NCBI GenBank assembly: GCA_964035015.1
Contig: CAXIUP010000030.1
Coordinates: 12,501 to 76,500 of the forward strand
Direction of reading: 5' to 3'
DNA length: 64,000 nt
DNA from: Corallium rubrum
Taxonomy: Eukaryota > Cnidaria > Anthozoa > Scleralcyonacea > Coralliidae
The translations under genes and the position numbers were made by a program. This document shows positions 21,788 through 32,702 of this stretch, piece after piece. Within the stretch, counting starts at the first letter, position 1. Each line of letters begins with the position of its first letter. Under the pieces are notes generated by a model, which saw only the letters and a list, made by a program, of their open reading frames with translations, searched no databases and was not told the DNA's origin.

Positions 21788-22014
21788 AAGAAATCGTAAA
21801 CGCAGGACAGTTTATGTAAACAATTAGCTGTCAATTTGCACACTGTAATTTGTTATAAATATGAAAATAAACTACAAAGAACTATAATGTTGCTCGTATG
21901 TCTTTATGAATTTTTCTTCAGATAAAATTACACATCTTTCTTACACACTATATAGTTCAAGTAATTTTTTTAACTTAAAACATAATTTAGCTTTGGATTA
22001 ACTCGATAATGTTC

Positions 22015-22518
22015 TCACAACACATATAGCATTAGTTCAGATTGCTTTTCGTCGTTAAGTTTCGATCTAGACTTTTCAAGAAGATACTCCTCGTAAGCCT
22101 CCCGAGGATTCTTTATCGCACTCGTAAATTTTACACCTGTGTCTTTTACTTCGTACAGATACTTTAATGGACAGCTAAACAGAACAGATATAGAAAGAAT
22201 ATTTGGCGAGTCGTCAATTTCCTTCGACTCGACCATTGTCTCTGAAGTTTTTTGAGAGTCTCTTTGATTTCGTAATTTCAACGCCTCTCCCGCTTCGTTG
22301 AACTCTATCCAGATTCGTTCGTCGACGTTTGTCCTGGTCTCTTCATGGCACCATCTCCGTTGCTCATCATCTGTTAGGCAACTATGTTGCTTCTGACTAG
22401 GATGGTTAGTCCTACAACCATTGCACTTTTCACGACAAAGCTTCGAATATTCTTCCCACAAAGTTTCATTGTAAATATCTTCGAACATTGAAAACAATTT
22501 TTCATATAAACCCTCCAT
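22015..22518 (-). CDS. Cys-rich protein of the palindromic element (right copy)
   Basis: Mirror of 16970-17473: 167 residues with the CREKCNGCRTNH cluster. The protein appears identical to the left copy. It is convergent with the C2H2 gene. Confidence 0.7.
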   Translation of the reverse strand: MEGLYEKLFSMFEDIYNETLWEEYSKLCREKCNGCRTNHPSQKQHSCLTDDEQRRWCHEETRTNVDERIWIEFNEAGEALKLRNQRDSQKTSETMVESKEIDDSPNILSISVLFSCPLKYLYEVKDTGVKFTSAIKNPREAYEEYLLEKSRSKLNDEKQSELMLYVL

Positions 22519-24417
22519 CTCTGCGGTCTTTCTCCAACAGCAAATAGTAAGCAAATGATACGCCGAGAAAACCGACGCCGTGAATAAGCATATTAATTAG
22601 GATTTATTTGTCTAAGCTCTGACGTCGCTCAGACTCGCCCAGACTCGTTCTTTTGTTTAAATTGCTAATGATCCATTAACATCATTAGTGTACATGGACT
22701 TATACAAATATGGCAACATTGCACTCAACCATTCCATAGACAAATAATATTTCGTCTGTATCTTACGTTCTTACAGTTTCTCGATTCGATTCCTCGTACT
22801 CGCGCGACTTCTCGTTTGACTTACGAGTACGGCAAACCGTTCCGTGTTCACACAACGGTTTTGGACTCCCAAAGACATCTCCTCAATCTAAGTATTAGTA
22901 ATCAATTTTGATTTATTCACTTTGTCCTACTGACAGGTAATGGATTTTTATGTACACTGTGAGATATTTAACATATATTGGATATACAACCGTAATAGAT
23001 AGCGAGTGATTGTAAATAATTCCGATACTTATGGATTTTAACTTTTGCGTTGTTTGTAAATATTAGGAGCTTTGTGTGATGGTAAATATGAAATTATATA
23101 TTTTTGAAACTTTATTTCGTTATTTAGTCTTATTATAAAAACATGTTTCTTTAAACAAATCACATTTTAAAAATTACAAGCTTTTAAGAGCCACCAAGTC
23201 ATTGAAAGAATACAAACGAAATATTCTCATAATGCCTAAAGACTTAAAATAGGAGGTGTATACTCCAGAGACCCCACACATGAAAGACACCGTTTGTCAA
23301 ACATTTGGAACTTCGGGAATTAATCGGAGAGCTATCGGTTATGACGTATTACACGGGGGTCTGAGTAATAGTAGAGGGTCCCAAAGGAGCCTGAGACGAA
23401 TGAAGGACGCTATGGTAACACTGCTAATGACATCGCCTAGACTTGCCTAAGCGCTTTATACTCTCAATGACCCCTAATGAGTTTTTTCTTTTGTCTCCTG
23501 CACGTGCACTGAGGATAAATATGCAAATATCACACTTAGTAACAGAAAGCGTAGCAACGCTTTCAAAGTAATAAACTGCTTTGCCTTTATATATCGACAC
23601 TTAAAATCGTTCTTTTCACGATTTCTCGAAGTGATTCTTCATTCTATCTTCCTACAATTTCCTCACTTATAAAGAGAAAGCCTAGTAACCATGATGTATC
23701 TCAGTTATATATGGACAAGTCTTTGCTCTTCGCTTTTCGAATTGATTTGTGTCTTCTTACGACTTCTCGAACTGTTTCTTCATCCAAGGAATCACTAGTA
23801 GGTTAGATAGGCAATAATTCGACCAAAACTGTCAACATTCATCTCTTCGAAAATAACACTCGGATTACTTAACCAAAAACCCGCTATATTCCTCCAAACC
23901 AAGTTTAAGACAAAAAATATAAAGTGCCTCTATCCATTTCTGTTTCGTTCCTCTACAAACTAGGCCAAAGTAAACGATAACTCTCTAAAATTGTTAACAC
24001 TTATTGCCACCAAACGTGTATAAGACTGTTTGGTCATTTAGGTTCTGACTAATATAATATTCAAAGTCTCCATATTATTCAAATAATATTCAGGTTTGAC
24101 CAGAGCAGTTATCTCTGCCAATTCAGACACTTACGCTGTTCAGAACTCTCTATAATCCTCCAGACAAGGTTTCAGATAAAAAATATAAAGTGCCTCTATC
24201 AATTTCTCTTTAGTTCCTTGTGAAGAACGTCTATTTTGTTAAAGTTTGCTGTACGCATGCCCCGTGCGTTTACGTGTCCCACAAGTGTTGGCTATAAGTA
24301 GGGTTAAGGGTTTAAATGAAAGTTGGTTTCTATTAGTTATAAAGAAATAAGTCTAGCGTCTTTTGATAATGACGTAACTTCGGAAATCAGTCGGAGACCA
24401 ATCGGGAATGACGGGGG
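22519..24417 (-). other. Non-coding outer arm (right)
   Basis: Mirror of 15076-16969. A few substitutions are visible, for example CAGTTATATATGGACAAG near 23703 against the complement of CTTGTCCATATATGACTGAG on the left. No gene. Confidence 0.6.
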
Positions 24418-24850
24418 TTAAGTAACACCTAGGGTTAGGGGGGAAAGTTAGGGTTACTACGTCCCAAAGGAGTCTGAGAATGAATAAATAATAAGTCGGT
24501 ATGACGTATGAAAACCGGGGGGTTGAGTGACGGCTAGGGTTAGGGGTGAAGTTAGGGTTAGGAGGTCCCAAAGGAGTCTGAGAATGAATAAATAATAATC
24601 GGTATGACGTAGTGAATACTAGGGGGGTTGAGTAACAACTAGGGTTTAGGGGGGAAAATTAGGGTTACGACGTCCCAAAGGAGCCTGAGAATGAATAAAT
24701 AATAAGTTGAATATATGACGTAGTGAATACCAGGGGGGTTAAGTAACAGCCAGGATTTAGGGGGGAAAGTTAGGGTTACTATGTCCCAAAGGAGCATGAG
24801 AAATAATGACGTATGCATAATGAGATTAGGGTTAGAGGGTCCCAAAGGAG
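24418..24850 (-). repeat. Telomere-like subterminal repeats, right arm
   Basis: Mirror of 14640-15075: GTCCCAAAGGAG units preceded by TTAGGGTTA-type words. Confidence 0.85.
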
Positions 24851-24941
24851 CCTGAGGAGGATATTGACAGAGCTCATTAAAAATTCAATTTACCTAATTA
24901 ATTATGAATCCGCCATATGGGGGGGTATCACTACTGTTATT

Positions 24942-25101
24942 TTAAATCATTTTATAGATGAATTGCTATTTTGAACATGGCACATACTATACATACATCT
25001 TTACTGGCTGTTTCCAAAACATAAGATTGCTACCATATTATATTAGCATTATAAACATGCCCCCAAGTTTGACATGAAGTGAACTTGTAAAATTCAGATT
25101 T
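24942..25101. other. Intron DNA right of the palindrome
   Basis: Nothing recognisable. It is the continuation of the sequence interrupted at 14557. Confidence 0.4.
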
Positions 25102-25330
25102 TTGTACAAAGCCCAGATAGCTTATCTGGTGGATAAATCCTAGCTAGAGAACCACTATAGTCGTGCTTTGAACAACCCAATTTAACTTTTATCCACTAAA
25201 CAGCACTATCAGATACTGTACATAAATAAATATTCAGTGGATAAAATTTTATATTAGGTTCAAAGCATGATTAGTGCTGTTCTTTAGCTAGAACTTATCA
25301 ACTAGATAAGCTATCTTGGCTTTGTACAAC
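25102..25330. repeat. Foldback MITE
   Basis: Imperfect inverted repeat with arms of about 75 bp: TTGTACAAAGCCCAGATAGC at the left against the complement of GCTATCTTGGCTTTGTACAA at the right. Inner matches include CTAGCTAGAGAAC and TGCTTTGAAC. It has no coding capacity. The target duplication is not clear. Confidence 0.75.
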
Positions 25331-26004
25331 TCACCCCCAATCATATACATCATGTAGATTATTTTTGTGGAAACACCATGTAAAATATTTATTTGCTAAG
25401 CTTTCAGCCTGTTGACTCAGGAATTATCTATACTACATTATCATCATGAAAACTTTCATAGAATTAATCACCCCAGATAATCAACATTGTGTTCCAAAAC
25501 AACATTTTACCTGCCATAAATATGCTATCAGTGGCATTCAAGTGTAATGCACATGTATCACTAATATTTTGTGATTCTGCTAGTGTTTTAAGTAACACAG
25601 TACAACAATACTCAGTATTGTAGTGTAAACAGATATATTTCTTCATTTCAAGGCTTTCAACATATTCAAGGCTTTAAGTTTCCCAACAGTTCACAATAGC
25701 TTTACAACAATTTATCAAAATATACAATTGGCGGCACTTAGACACTAGATTATAGAATGTTTTAGTACTTTCACAAGAGTCAGGCTTCAGGTGTATCTAC
25801 TATTCTATGGTCAGACCATTGTACCAGCTCTGGTGTGCACAAACTTTGGTTTCTTAATTTCAGTATACAGGATATTGAACAAGACCTAAAACAAGTAAAC
25901 AAAGCACCAAGTCAAGGTTTTGTAATGTCTATGTAACAGCCAACATATTTTGTTTAAATTGAACTACATTAAACTAACCTTATTTATACTGGATAACTCT
26001 ATCA
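25331..26004. other. Non-coding stretch
   Basis: No gene or repeat recognised. The short open frame at 25464-25646 has no family features. Confidence 0.4.
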
Positions 26005-26275
26005 GTTATATCTAAACTGTTATTCCTCAGAGGTCCAGTAAGGGCTCACCCACATTGGTCCAGTGTTAATACAGGAGGAAACCAGAGTACAGAGTACCCA
26101 GAGGAAACCTGTGGTGTTTGGTAGAGTCAAACTGGAAGCACTCCTCACATGCGGCCGAGGTGAATTATTTTATTTTATTTATTATTTTAATCAGATAACT
26201 GCACTGTGCAGTATCGAACCCAGCTCGCAGAGGTGAAAGGCACGTGCACTAACCACTGTGCTACCAACACCCCAT
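26005..26275 (-). mobile_element. tRNA-headed SINE with Nin-DC-like domain
   Basis: On the minus strand it starts GGTGTTGGTAGCACAGTGGT (box A-like), with GAGCTGGGTTCGATACTGCA (box B-like) about 45 bases further on. That is the split pol III promoter of a tRNA-derived SINE. Downstream are GGTTTCCTCTGGGTACTC and CTGGTTTCCTCCTGTATT, then ACACTGGACCAATGTGGGTG and GCCCTTACTGGACCTC. This resembles the Nin-DC domain that I recall from animal SINEs. Poly-T-like AT-rich sequence separates the head and body. Confidence 0.7.
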
Positions 26276-26793
26276 AGCATAAAGCATAAATTTCTTATAG
26301 ACGAAATTGGAGTTTCGACTGTGCATACAATCTGAGTCAGGATAAAATGTAGTTCATTTATAACATGAGGCTGAAGCAGCCGTAGTAAACATAACATTTC
26401 TGATTTCAGAAACTTTTTAATGTTTAGGTATTCGATAAGGATAAACTTTGCTTATCAATTATCCTTGACAATAATCCTAAACGTAGTGTCTAAAAATAAT
26501 GAACTCAAAACATGAAAAAACAGTCCCAGCCTATGTTATCTTCCCGTTATGCTTTAATAGACATGATGTAATTTGCATAGGGGCCCAAATTGAATAGGAA
26601 AGTAATTTGCATGTGGGCCTAAATGAAACTACGATTTGGTGTATAAAATGTACATGTATAGTGTAAATACAGGGCACTGTGATATATACTTCTCAAGCTC
26701 ATTAATAATTCATAAACCAAACACATAGGAAAACATAAGCGAGACAAAGGTTTGATATGTGATTAATAAGCCAACTCTTACATCAAACTTATC
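26276..26793. other. Non-coding stretch
   Basis: No gene. A short doubled phrase (TAATTTGCATAGGGGCCCAA and TAATTTGCATGTGGGCCTAA) lies at 26570-26625. Confidence 0.4.
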
Positions 26794-26811
26794 TTAAACA
26801 CGGAGGGACGC

Positions 26812-26820
26812 TATAAAAGG
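26812..26820 (+). promoter_or_regulatory. TATA box in the transposon terminus
   Basis: TATAAAAGG, 14 bp inside the left end and upstream of the transposase. The same TATAAAAGGG lies at the same distance in the relative at 59740, which supports function as a promoter. Confidence 0.6.
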
Positions 26821-27263
26821 GCAGGTCCCTCCCCCTTTCTGGCTTCGCTCGGCGGTTGGAAATTTCATAATGGCGGGTACTCCGAAGCGTGATTGAACTG
26901 GACATAGCTTGGTGGTCCACAGAGGACCACAAGCGCTTCTTAGGTTCTAAAGTTTACGGAAATACGTTTAGATTGTATTGTTAGATTACGCCTAAACTAT
27001 ATGTAATGCAATAAATGTCAGAATACCCACGATATTTACTGATTTTCTGGTTATTAGACATCATAATATATTCGTGATGCTCGACGCATCTTGATTCACG
27101 TATGATCACGCTGACCATCGCGTTGTATGGGCACAATTCACATTTCTATAACGTCCGCAATGTGTTATAGTCATCTATATTCTTTTTGGCGCATGCTTGA
27201 AGCCTTCAATATTAAAATATAAACAAAAAAGTGGCGCCACTTTCAAATTCAGTTGCAGCAGCT

Positions 27264-30200
27264 ATGCTCGGTTGTTCGACTTCGATGTCCGCTCACACGC
27301 AAAGCACAATTCCACAGAATTCCACAGAATTAAACAAGCACGATCGTAATAAAGCATACTACCAGAAGAATAAAACTACAATCAAAGAAAACAAAGCGCA
27401 GTACGGCTTCAAAATCGAAGTAAACAAGGATGAGGAATGTCGCTTGGCAGAAATACGCAAACAAGTCAACATCGTCAGAAATCAGCTACTGTCCAATGGC
27501 AAATCGGGAGGAAATGTTGATGTGATGGAAGCGCTTTTGGATTGCTGGAATAGTCGGAGCCAGAACAGTTCTTCTGCCCAACCAGCTAGGTTGTTTCAAA
27601 AACAAATATTTCGACACGTACATTCTCCTCTCTTGATCGTGATATTCGACCACCGGAAATAATGTGTCAACCTAAACCGCAGCTACACAGTTCATGTAAC
27701 GAGAAAGATGACATTTATTTGGCTTGCGGTTCTGCTCTTCACCGATTGTTCGGATACTTTTTTGACGGGAATGTTCGTTGCAAATGTGGTGAAAACTTTG
27801 ACTTGTCGACGCTGAACATCAATAGGATTACCAAAAATAACCACTGTGTAAAAGTAGAATGGAAATGTAATCGCAATGGTCATAGAATTGAGTGGTTCTC
27901 TTCCTCAATAATTTCTGGAAAATACTATGTCAATATGAGGTAAATGTTATTAGTATTTGCAAAGTATATCAGCAGTGAAAGTAGCATTGGTAACTAACAT
28001 ACAAACATGCATTTTTATAGAATGGTTCATGGATTTACTTCTGCTGGTCTTCTCGAGTCTCAGTATGAAAGTTTTTGTCAAGGTGCTAGACTTGGTCACT
28101 TGAGCGATCATTACATAGCAAGAGGTACAGTTATACAATGATATTATTACTAAAAACCAACCCATTCACTCTAAAGAAAGTCTGGTTAAAATTTATCTAC
28201 AGTACAGTGGAAATGAGGACACGGAGTCTGTCAAGGAGGTTAAATTCCACCTGCATGGATCTGGGACCATACACATGGGACCTACAGTACATAATCCTGG
28301 TTACATGTATAAATGTAACAAAAGTTGCGGTTAAGAGTCTTCTATTTAATTTGATGGAATGTATTGGCTTTACCAGTAAATTTGCTAAATGTAATGGCTG
28401 GGATTATGTACATGTAATTGGCAAATTGACCCAGAGCCTGGTGGAATATAACACCAAAAAATATTAAATCAGTCTTTTAGAATGTTTTATTGGACATCAA
28501 ACATTTCCATCAATTATTTAGTTTATGGTGAAATGAAATACAAGGAAGCCATCACAACACTGACACAGTACAACTTCTCGGGATTGATCCAAACAATTAA
28601 GGAAGATCCTGACTACTTGGAAAAAGGAGCGGTATAAAAATGATACTATTACTTATCCTAAAAAATAACAGCTTTGGACAGATCCCCATTCCCTGTGATA
28701 ATTGCAAAACTTCATCATGTTTTCTTACATATGCATACAATTATTCTCTATAGGGAGTAATGATAGATGCAAGATATGATTCTGTGCGACAAGCTTACCA
28801 TACAACAGTGACTGCTATTAGTATGATGTAAGTTAGTGTATATAGATATTTATGTAATTATAATTATAGTATTTACATTATTCTTTGTAGTAAGTTGTAT
28901 TATTTTTCTAAGATATATCTGTTTTTATGATATGTTCAGCAACCACAAAGTAATATCAGTAAAGAACTGTGCAAGAAAAGAAATTGCCAGCTCAGCAGCA
29001 AGAGAAAAGCCAATGACAATTGACCTGATAAACTCCTTGATTGACCAAGAAGGTAAAACTTTGAAGCATTCACTCATCATAGATAAAATCAATTGTTGTA
29101 AACACTATGCTAAAATTATGAATCTTCCATATATCTTAAGAAAATAGGTTTAAATCTAACTGAAGTCAGCCATGATTCTGTACTCAGCATCAAGAATGAC
29201 TTGCTCAATCGTGGAATTTCAAACTCTTTTGATACTTGGCATGGTGAGTTGAACCAGATTGATCTTGTGCATCAAACCCCTGTTACACAGTGCAATTATT
29301 CATGTAATCTGGATGCATGAATGTAACGTTGTGAGAAAAGAATTATGAATCACCATGTTGCTAGGCCATTCCTATAGTAGTTCTATAGCTGCAAAACAAA
29401 TTGCATCAACATTTTCACTGTGTAACTGAGCCTATGCTGTTGGCCTTGTGTATACAGTATCAGATGGTATCACCATCTAGACAATAATCAAGTAAACATA
29501 TATTAGTCATTTGTATATATTTTTAATTATAATTTAGGTGGTAAAGGTGTTAAGAAAGCAATGGCAAAAATCACCAGAGGGACTTTGAAATCTGAGGGAA
29601 AAGTCTGGTTCACAGAATTGTCTGACAAAGGTACATGTAAAGGGGGAAATAATATTTAATTCAAATTTCGCTGCTGATATACTGCAATATTATTTTTATG
29701 ACTTTACTGTTTATATTATTTTATATTTAGCCAAAAGCATCAAGACTCACTTCTATTACAGCATGAAAAATTGTAATGGTGACCCTGTGAAACTGCGTAA
29801 GCAGCTTCTAAATATAGTCGAGCACTATAAGGTACTGTATGTTATACCTATTTGAAAACATACATGTACTCTTCCTAAGCATTTTTCAACTTCAAAAAGT
29901 TTACATGCATATTCATTCACATAAGTGTTCATTCTTTACAGGGCAAACATGATAATTGCAATGTTGAGTCTCGGTGTAGAATACAAGACGATTATGTACC
30001 AACAAAGAGAATAATCAGAAGTATTGATGCAGCTAATGCACTAACAAAATCTATAACAGCAACAAACATTTACAAAAATGCAGAGGATTTTGCACAGGTA
30101 TTAATAAACACACATGCCTGCAGCTAGTCACATTTTATTAAATAAAACTGCCTATCAATTTAATACTCTTTTGTACTCAATGATTTTCTGTTCCAGTGTA

Positions 30201-30552
30201 GGGATACATACTACATTGAGAGTTTTCACAATGCGATACTGATTTATGCCCCCAAACGAATTCACTTTGGTGATGATGTTTACGACATGAGAGTCAATCT
30301 TGCTTGTCTAGACTGGGTATGTAAAATTAATTCAGCTGCATGAGTGCAACATAAAACTAATCAGTATAAATTTACTGACAGCAACACACTTGTCTTATAC
30401 AGAATGAGAATGTGGACAGAGATGTATATACGTAGAAGTACTACCAAAGCATCAAGAGACCCGATAGAGTGGCACCTTATCGAGTCCTAAAACCGAAGAC
30501 ATATCAGTTCAAGGATGATGTGTGGGCCATATTTTATTCATTGAATTGGTGA
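27264..30552 (+). CDS. Kolobok-type transposase gene, 11 exons
   Basis: First ATG 27264. Exons by clean GT-AG joints: 27264-27939, 28021-28124, 28522-28631, 28754-28827, 28940-29052, 29148-29243, 29538-29630, 29731-29831, 29942-30097, 30197-30316 and 30403-30552. Phases agree across the joints checked. The N-terminal part is basic with a Cys/His segment (VRCKCGENFDL, VEWKCNRNGH). Catalytic-type blocks are GVMIDARYDSVRQAYHTT, HDSVLSIKNDLL with SFDTWHGGKGVKKA, and YIESFHNAILIYAPKRIHFG, consistent with a DDE/D nuclease. Defects: a likely one-base frameshift near 27610 and an in-frame TAG in the last exon at about 30433. Near-complete but probably just inactivated; a missed short intron could explain the first defect. 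Confidence 0.75.
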
Positions 30553-30619
30553 TATTCAACAGCTGTAGATAGATCAAGAAAAATAATTGTATATACACTG
30601 TAGTACCTGTAAATAGTTT

Positions 30620-31456
30620 TCATGTCACTGTCATAGTGGGTACATGACCTTTGTATGGAATATCAGGTGGATTTGGCCATCGTTTCCTAACATCCCCAAC
30701 AACACAATTTGGCAGAACCTCCCTCACATCGTCGATGAATATACCCAGCTCGTGTTTTCGATTGATATATAGAGGGTTATGCCACAAGCGTTCCTTCTTC
30801 AGCATTTTATAGTATTCCTTGTAGTCTCGGAATCTTTTAGAAATGTTTTGGGGACGGGGAGGTCCATATGCACTTAGGAAAGTGGCTCTATGGTTATTGG
30901 ATGCAGTCACACATGGATTTTGTAAACAAAATTCACACTGTCGACTACATCCGGCTTCCTCTTCGTGTTCCCTGTTAGTGTTCATGCCAAGTTCTACGGC
31001 AGAGCCAATTGCGCCGAGGGTATAAGACGACTTTCTTTTATCTATTAAACGTAAACAAAATCGAATATTTAACAAACTATCACGTATGAAAAACACGCAG
31101 GAACAAGGTTATTTGTCAAGCCCAGCTGGCCTAGCAGTTTATGATTATACGGAACATATGCTAATAATTTGCGTCAAATGAATCTTTACCTGGCGTCACA
31201 TCTGTATTTTCGGTCCCAACTTCAACGTTGTCTACATGCTTTCTTTTCCTCACTCTGGACTCTTTTATTACTTGTCCATCTGACTGATTGATGAACGAGC
31301 GAAGACTTTCGAGTTCCGAAGATGGAATAGTTAGAACTACCTAGAAACGCAGGAAATTTGTATTAAATGTCTGGGATCTTTCGTCACGAATTCCACATAC
31401 AAAACCATTCATAAAACAACATAACTGCTTACCTTGGTCAAGTTTTCAGACGACAT
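30620..31456 (-). CDS. P2X7 C-terminal-like (ballast) domain protein, 3 exons
   Basis: Minus-strand gene: exon 1 31433-31456 (MSSENLTK), exon 2 31190-31340, exon 3 30620-31041. Splice sites are AAG|GTAAGC, CCAG|GTAAAG, TTTCTAG and TTAATAG. The spliced frame is open for 198 residues. Exon 2 has a basic VIKESRVRKRKH stretch, perhaps a nuclear signal. Exon 3 has CEFCLQNPCV and a C-terminal REVLPNCVVGDVRKRWPNPP motif followed by YKGH. This resembles the cytosolic Cys-rich domain of P2X7 receptors (RxxxPxCVV...R..FP.P...Y.GF). There is no membrane segment. It is carried inside the transposon with the transposase. The role is unknown; DNA binding or an accessory transposition function is possible. 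The family call rests on motif memory. Confidence 0.6.
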
Positions 31457-31650
31457 CGAATAAGATTTTGAAATCAATTTGCTCCAGCTAAAATATTTCA
31501 ATTGCCCTTTGTCTCACTGCGCGCTTTGGAATAGGCCACACTAGCTAAAATTAGTCTATACTCAATTAACCAATAGCCGCGCGTCCTTGTTAAGTGTAAC
31601 TGACAGGCTGAGTAACTCAGCCTCTACTTATGCGATCGCTCCGTGTTTAA

Positions 31651-31933
31651 AATACTGGTTCATTTGACAACTGATTCATTCCCTGATTTGTTTGATCGTG
31701 AAAAACTTGAAAGTTGTGTTGGATCTAATATCAAAACACCTAGCTCGAAGTTGGTTAAAACACACTTCTCACTCTTAGTGTATGCACTGGTGTATGATAT
31801 TATACATGTACATGCAGTAACCTGAGTCACTGCCAGTGAGCACAACACACAATTCAACCAAAATTAAACTTAAACTCATAAAGCGATTTTATCATTATAA
31901 ATAATTTATATCAAAGACTTTGGCGTATATTGG
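31651..31933. other. Non-coding stretch
   Basis: Harbinger intron DNA. The short overlapping open frames on both strands have no family features. Confidence 0.4.
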
Positions 31934-32210
31934 CAATTTCTTCGATAAAAGAAGAACTTTATAAAGTGAATATTTCTAGTAAGTGCTATAAGTACGAAGT
32001 ACGAGGTTAAGAGGTTCGGAGGTTGGCTTTGAAATATTAAATTTGTTTCCGATCAAGTATTTACGAAATCTATAAATACTTGATCGGAAACAAATTTAAT
32101 CTCTCAAAGCCAACCTCGTACTTCGTACTTATAGCACGTACTAGAAATATTCAGTTTATAAAGTTCGCTTATAAAGTTGGGCCTTCAACCTTCTTTTATC
32201 GAAGAAATTG
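31934..32210. repeat. Foldback MITE
   Basis: Imperfect palindrome centred near 32072. The outer arms are CAATTTCTTCGATAAAAGAA and its complement; inner matches are GTACGAAGTACGAGGTT and AAATTTGTTTCCGATCAAGT. A short asymmetric insertion lies in each arm. No coding content. Confidence 0.85.
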
Positions 32211-32702
32211 TCTATATATAGTATATAAGATAAACAACGTCACAGTTTTCAAACTATTTCTTACCTTGTATAAGCTGATCAAGGACAGAAACCGTTCCAA
32301 GAAGAAAAGATTTGCAAAGTAATAACTAACACTTTTCAAAAATCAAAACAGTCATCGAGAGAGCAACCAAAATGCAAAGACGAGATCACTTGATTCGCTT
32401 AGTATTCCTCGCGAAAACAACTCGAGTACTTCTCGAATACGTGGCGATCATCCCGACTATATGGCGATCGTGCCGAATATCTTGCGATGGCTGTCGAGTA
32501 TGACGTAGGGAGGTCCAAGACACTCACTCAAGCAAGCAAGCAAGATTTCGCCGACATTATGGCTACCGCTGACAGGTCAGCGGTAGTCACAAAAATCATT
32601 TAAGGCATTGTGCCATTGTCATCAAATTTAAGTTATTAAATCACTGTAATAAAATATACTATCTTTTATCTTAAGTTTTCCAACAAACACGAACAGCAAG
32701 GC
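32211..32702. other. Non-coding stretch with small hairpin
   Basis: CTACCGCTGACAGGTCAGCGGTAG at about 32564-32587 is a perfect small hairpin. No gene seen. Confidence 0.45.

Larger units (their letters stand above)
14558..24935. mobile_element. Palindromic Polinton-like element, 10.4 kb
   Basis: Two nearly identical arms (14558 to about 19740 and about 19745 to 24935) in head-to-head inverted orientation. Ends are AGTAGTGATA and TATCACTACT. A perfect 6 bp direct duplication GTTATT flanks it (14552-14557 and 24936-24941). The 6 bp duplication, 5'-AG ends and a packaging-type ATPase match Polintons (Mavericks). Unlike them, the inverted repeat covers the whole element. Each arm carries three genes: a Cys-rich protein, a C2H2 protein and a C2H2/ATPase. 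I see no protein-primed polymerase, integrase, protease or capsid gene, so it should depend on a helper. Arms differ by only a few substitutions and small indels, so formation was recent or the arms are kept equal by conversion. Confidence 0.85.
26794..31650. mobile_element. TTAA transposon, Kolobok-type, 4.85 kb
   Basis: The element proper is 26798-31646, flanked by TTAA duplications (26794-26797 and 31647-31650). Ends are ACACGGAGGGACG and the complement of ACACGGAGCGATCG. It carries a spliced transposase gene (plus) and a second spliced gene (minus), convergent and ending about 70 bp apart. A subterminal hairpin GGCTGAGTAACTCAGCC lies near the right end and is conserved in the 965 bp relative at 59740. 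The TTAA target and DTWHG-type transposase point to Kolobok. piggyBac also uses TTAA, but its transposase is different. Confidence 0.8.

Noticed and set aside
14558-24935. Palindrome as a pure assembly artefact
   Set aside because: The two arms differ by scattered substitutions and tract lengths (for example Ala/Gly in the ATPase and the C/G tract at 18250/21230), and an exact GTTATT flanks only the outer ends. A simple inversion error would give neither. Long reads would still be welcome.
28138-28467. Extra exon or separate gene at 28138-28467
   Set aside because: It lies between two transposase exons that join in phase without it, and shows no family feature. It could be an intronic remnant.
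26794-31650. Assignment of the TTAA element to piggyBac
   Set aside because: The transposase lacks the piggyBac DDD layout and C-terminal Cys-rich finger, and has DTWHG and YIESFHN blocks instead.
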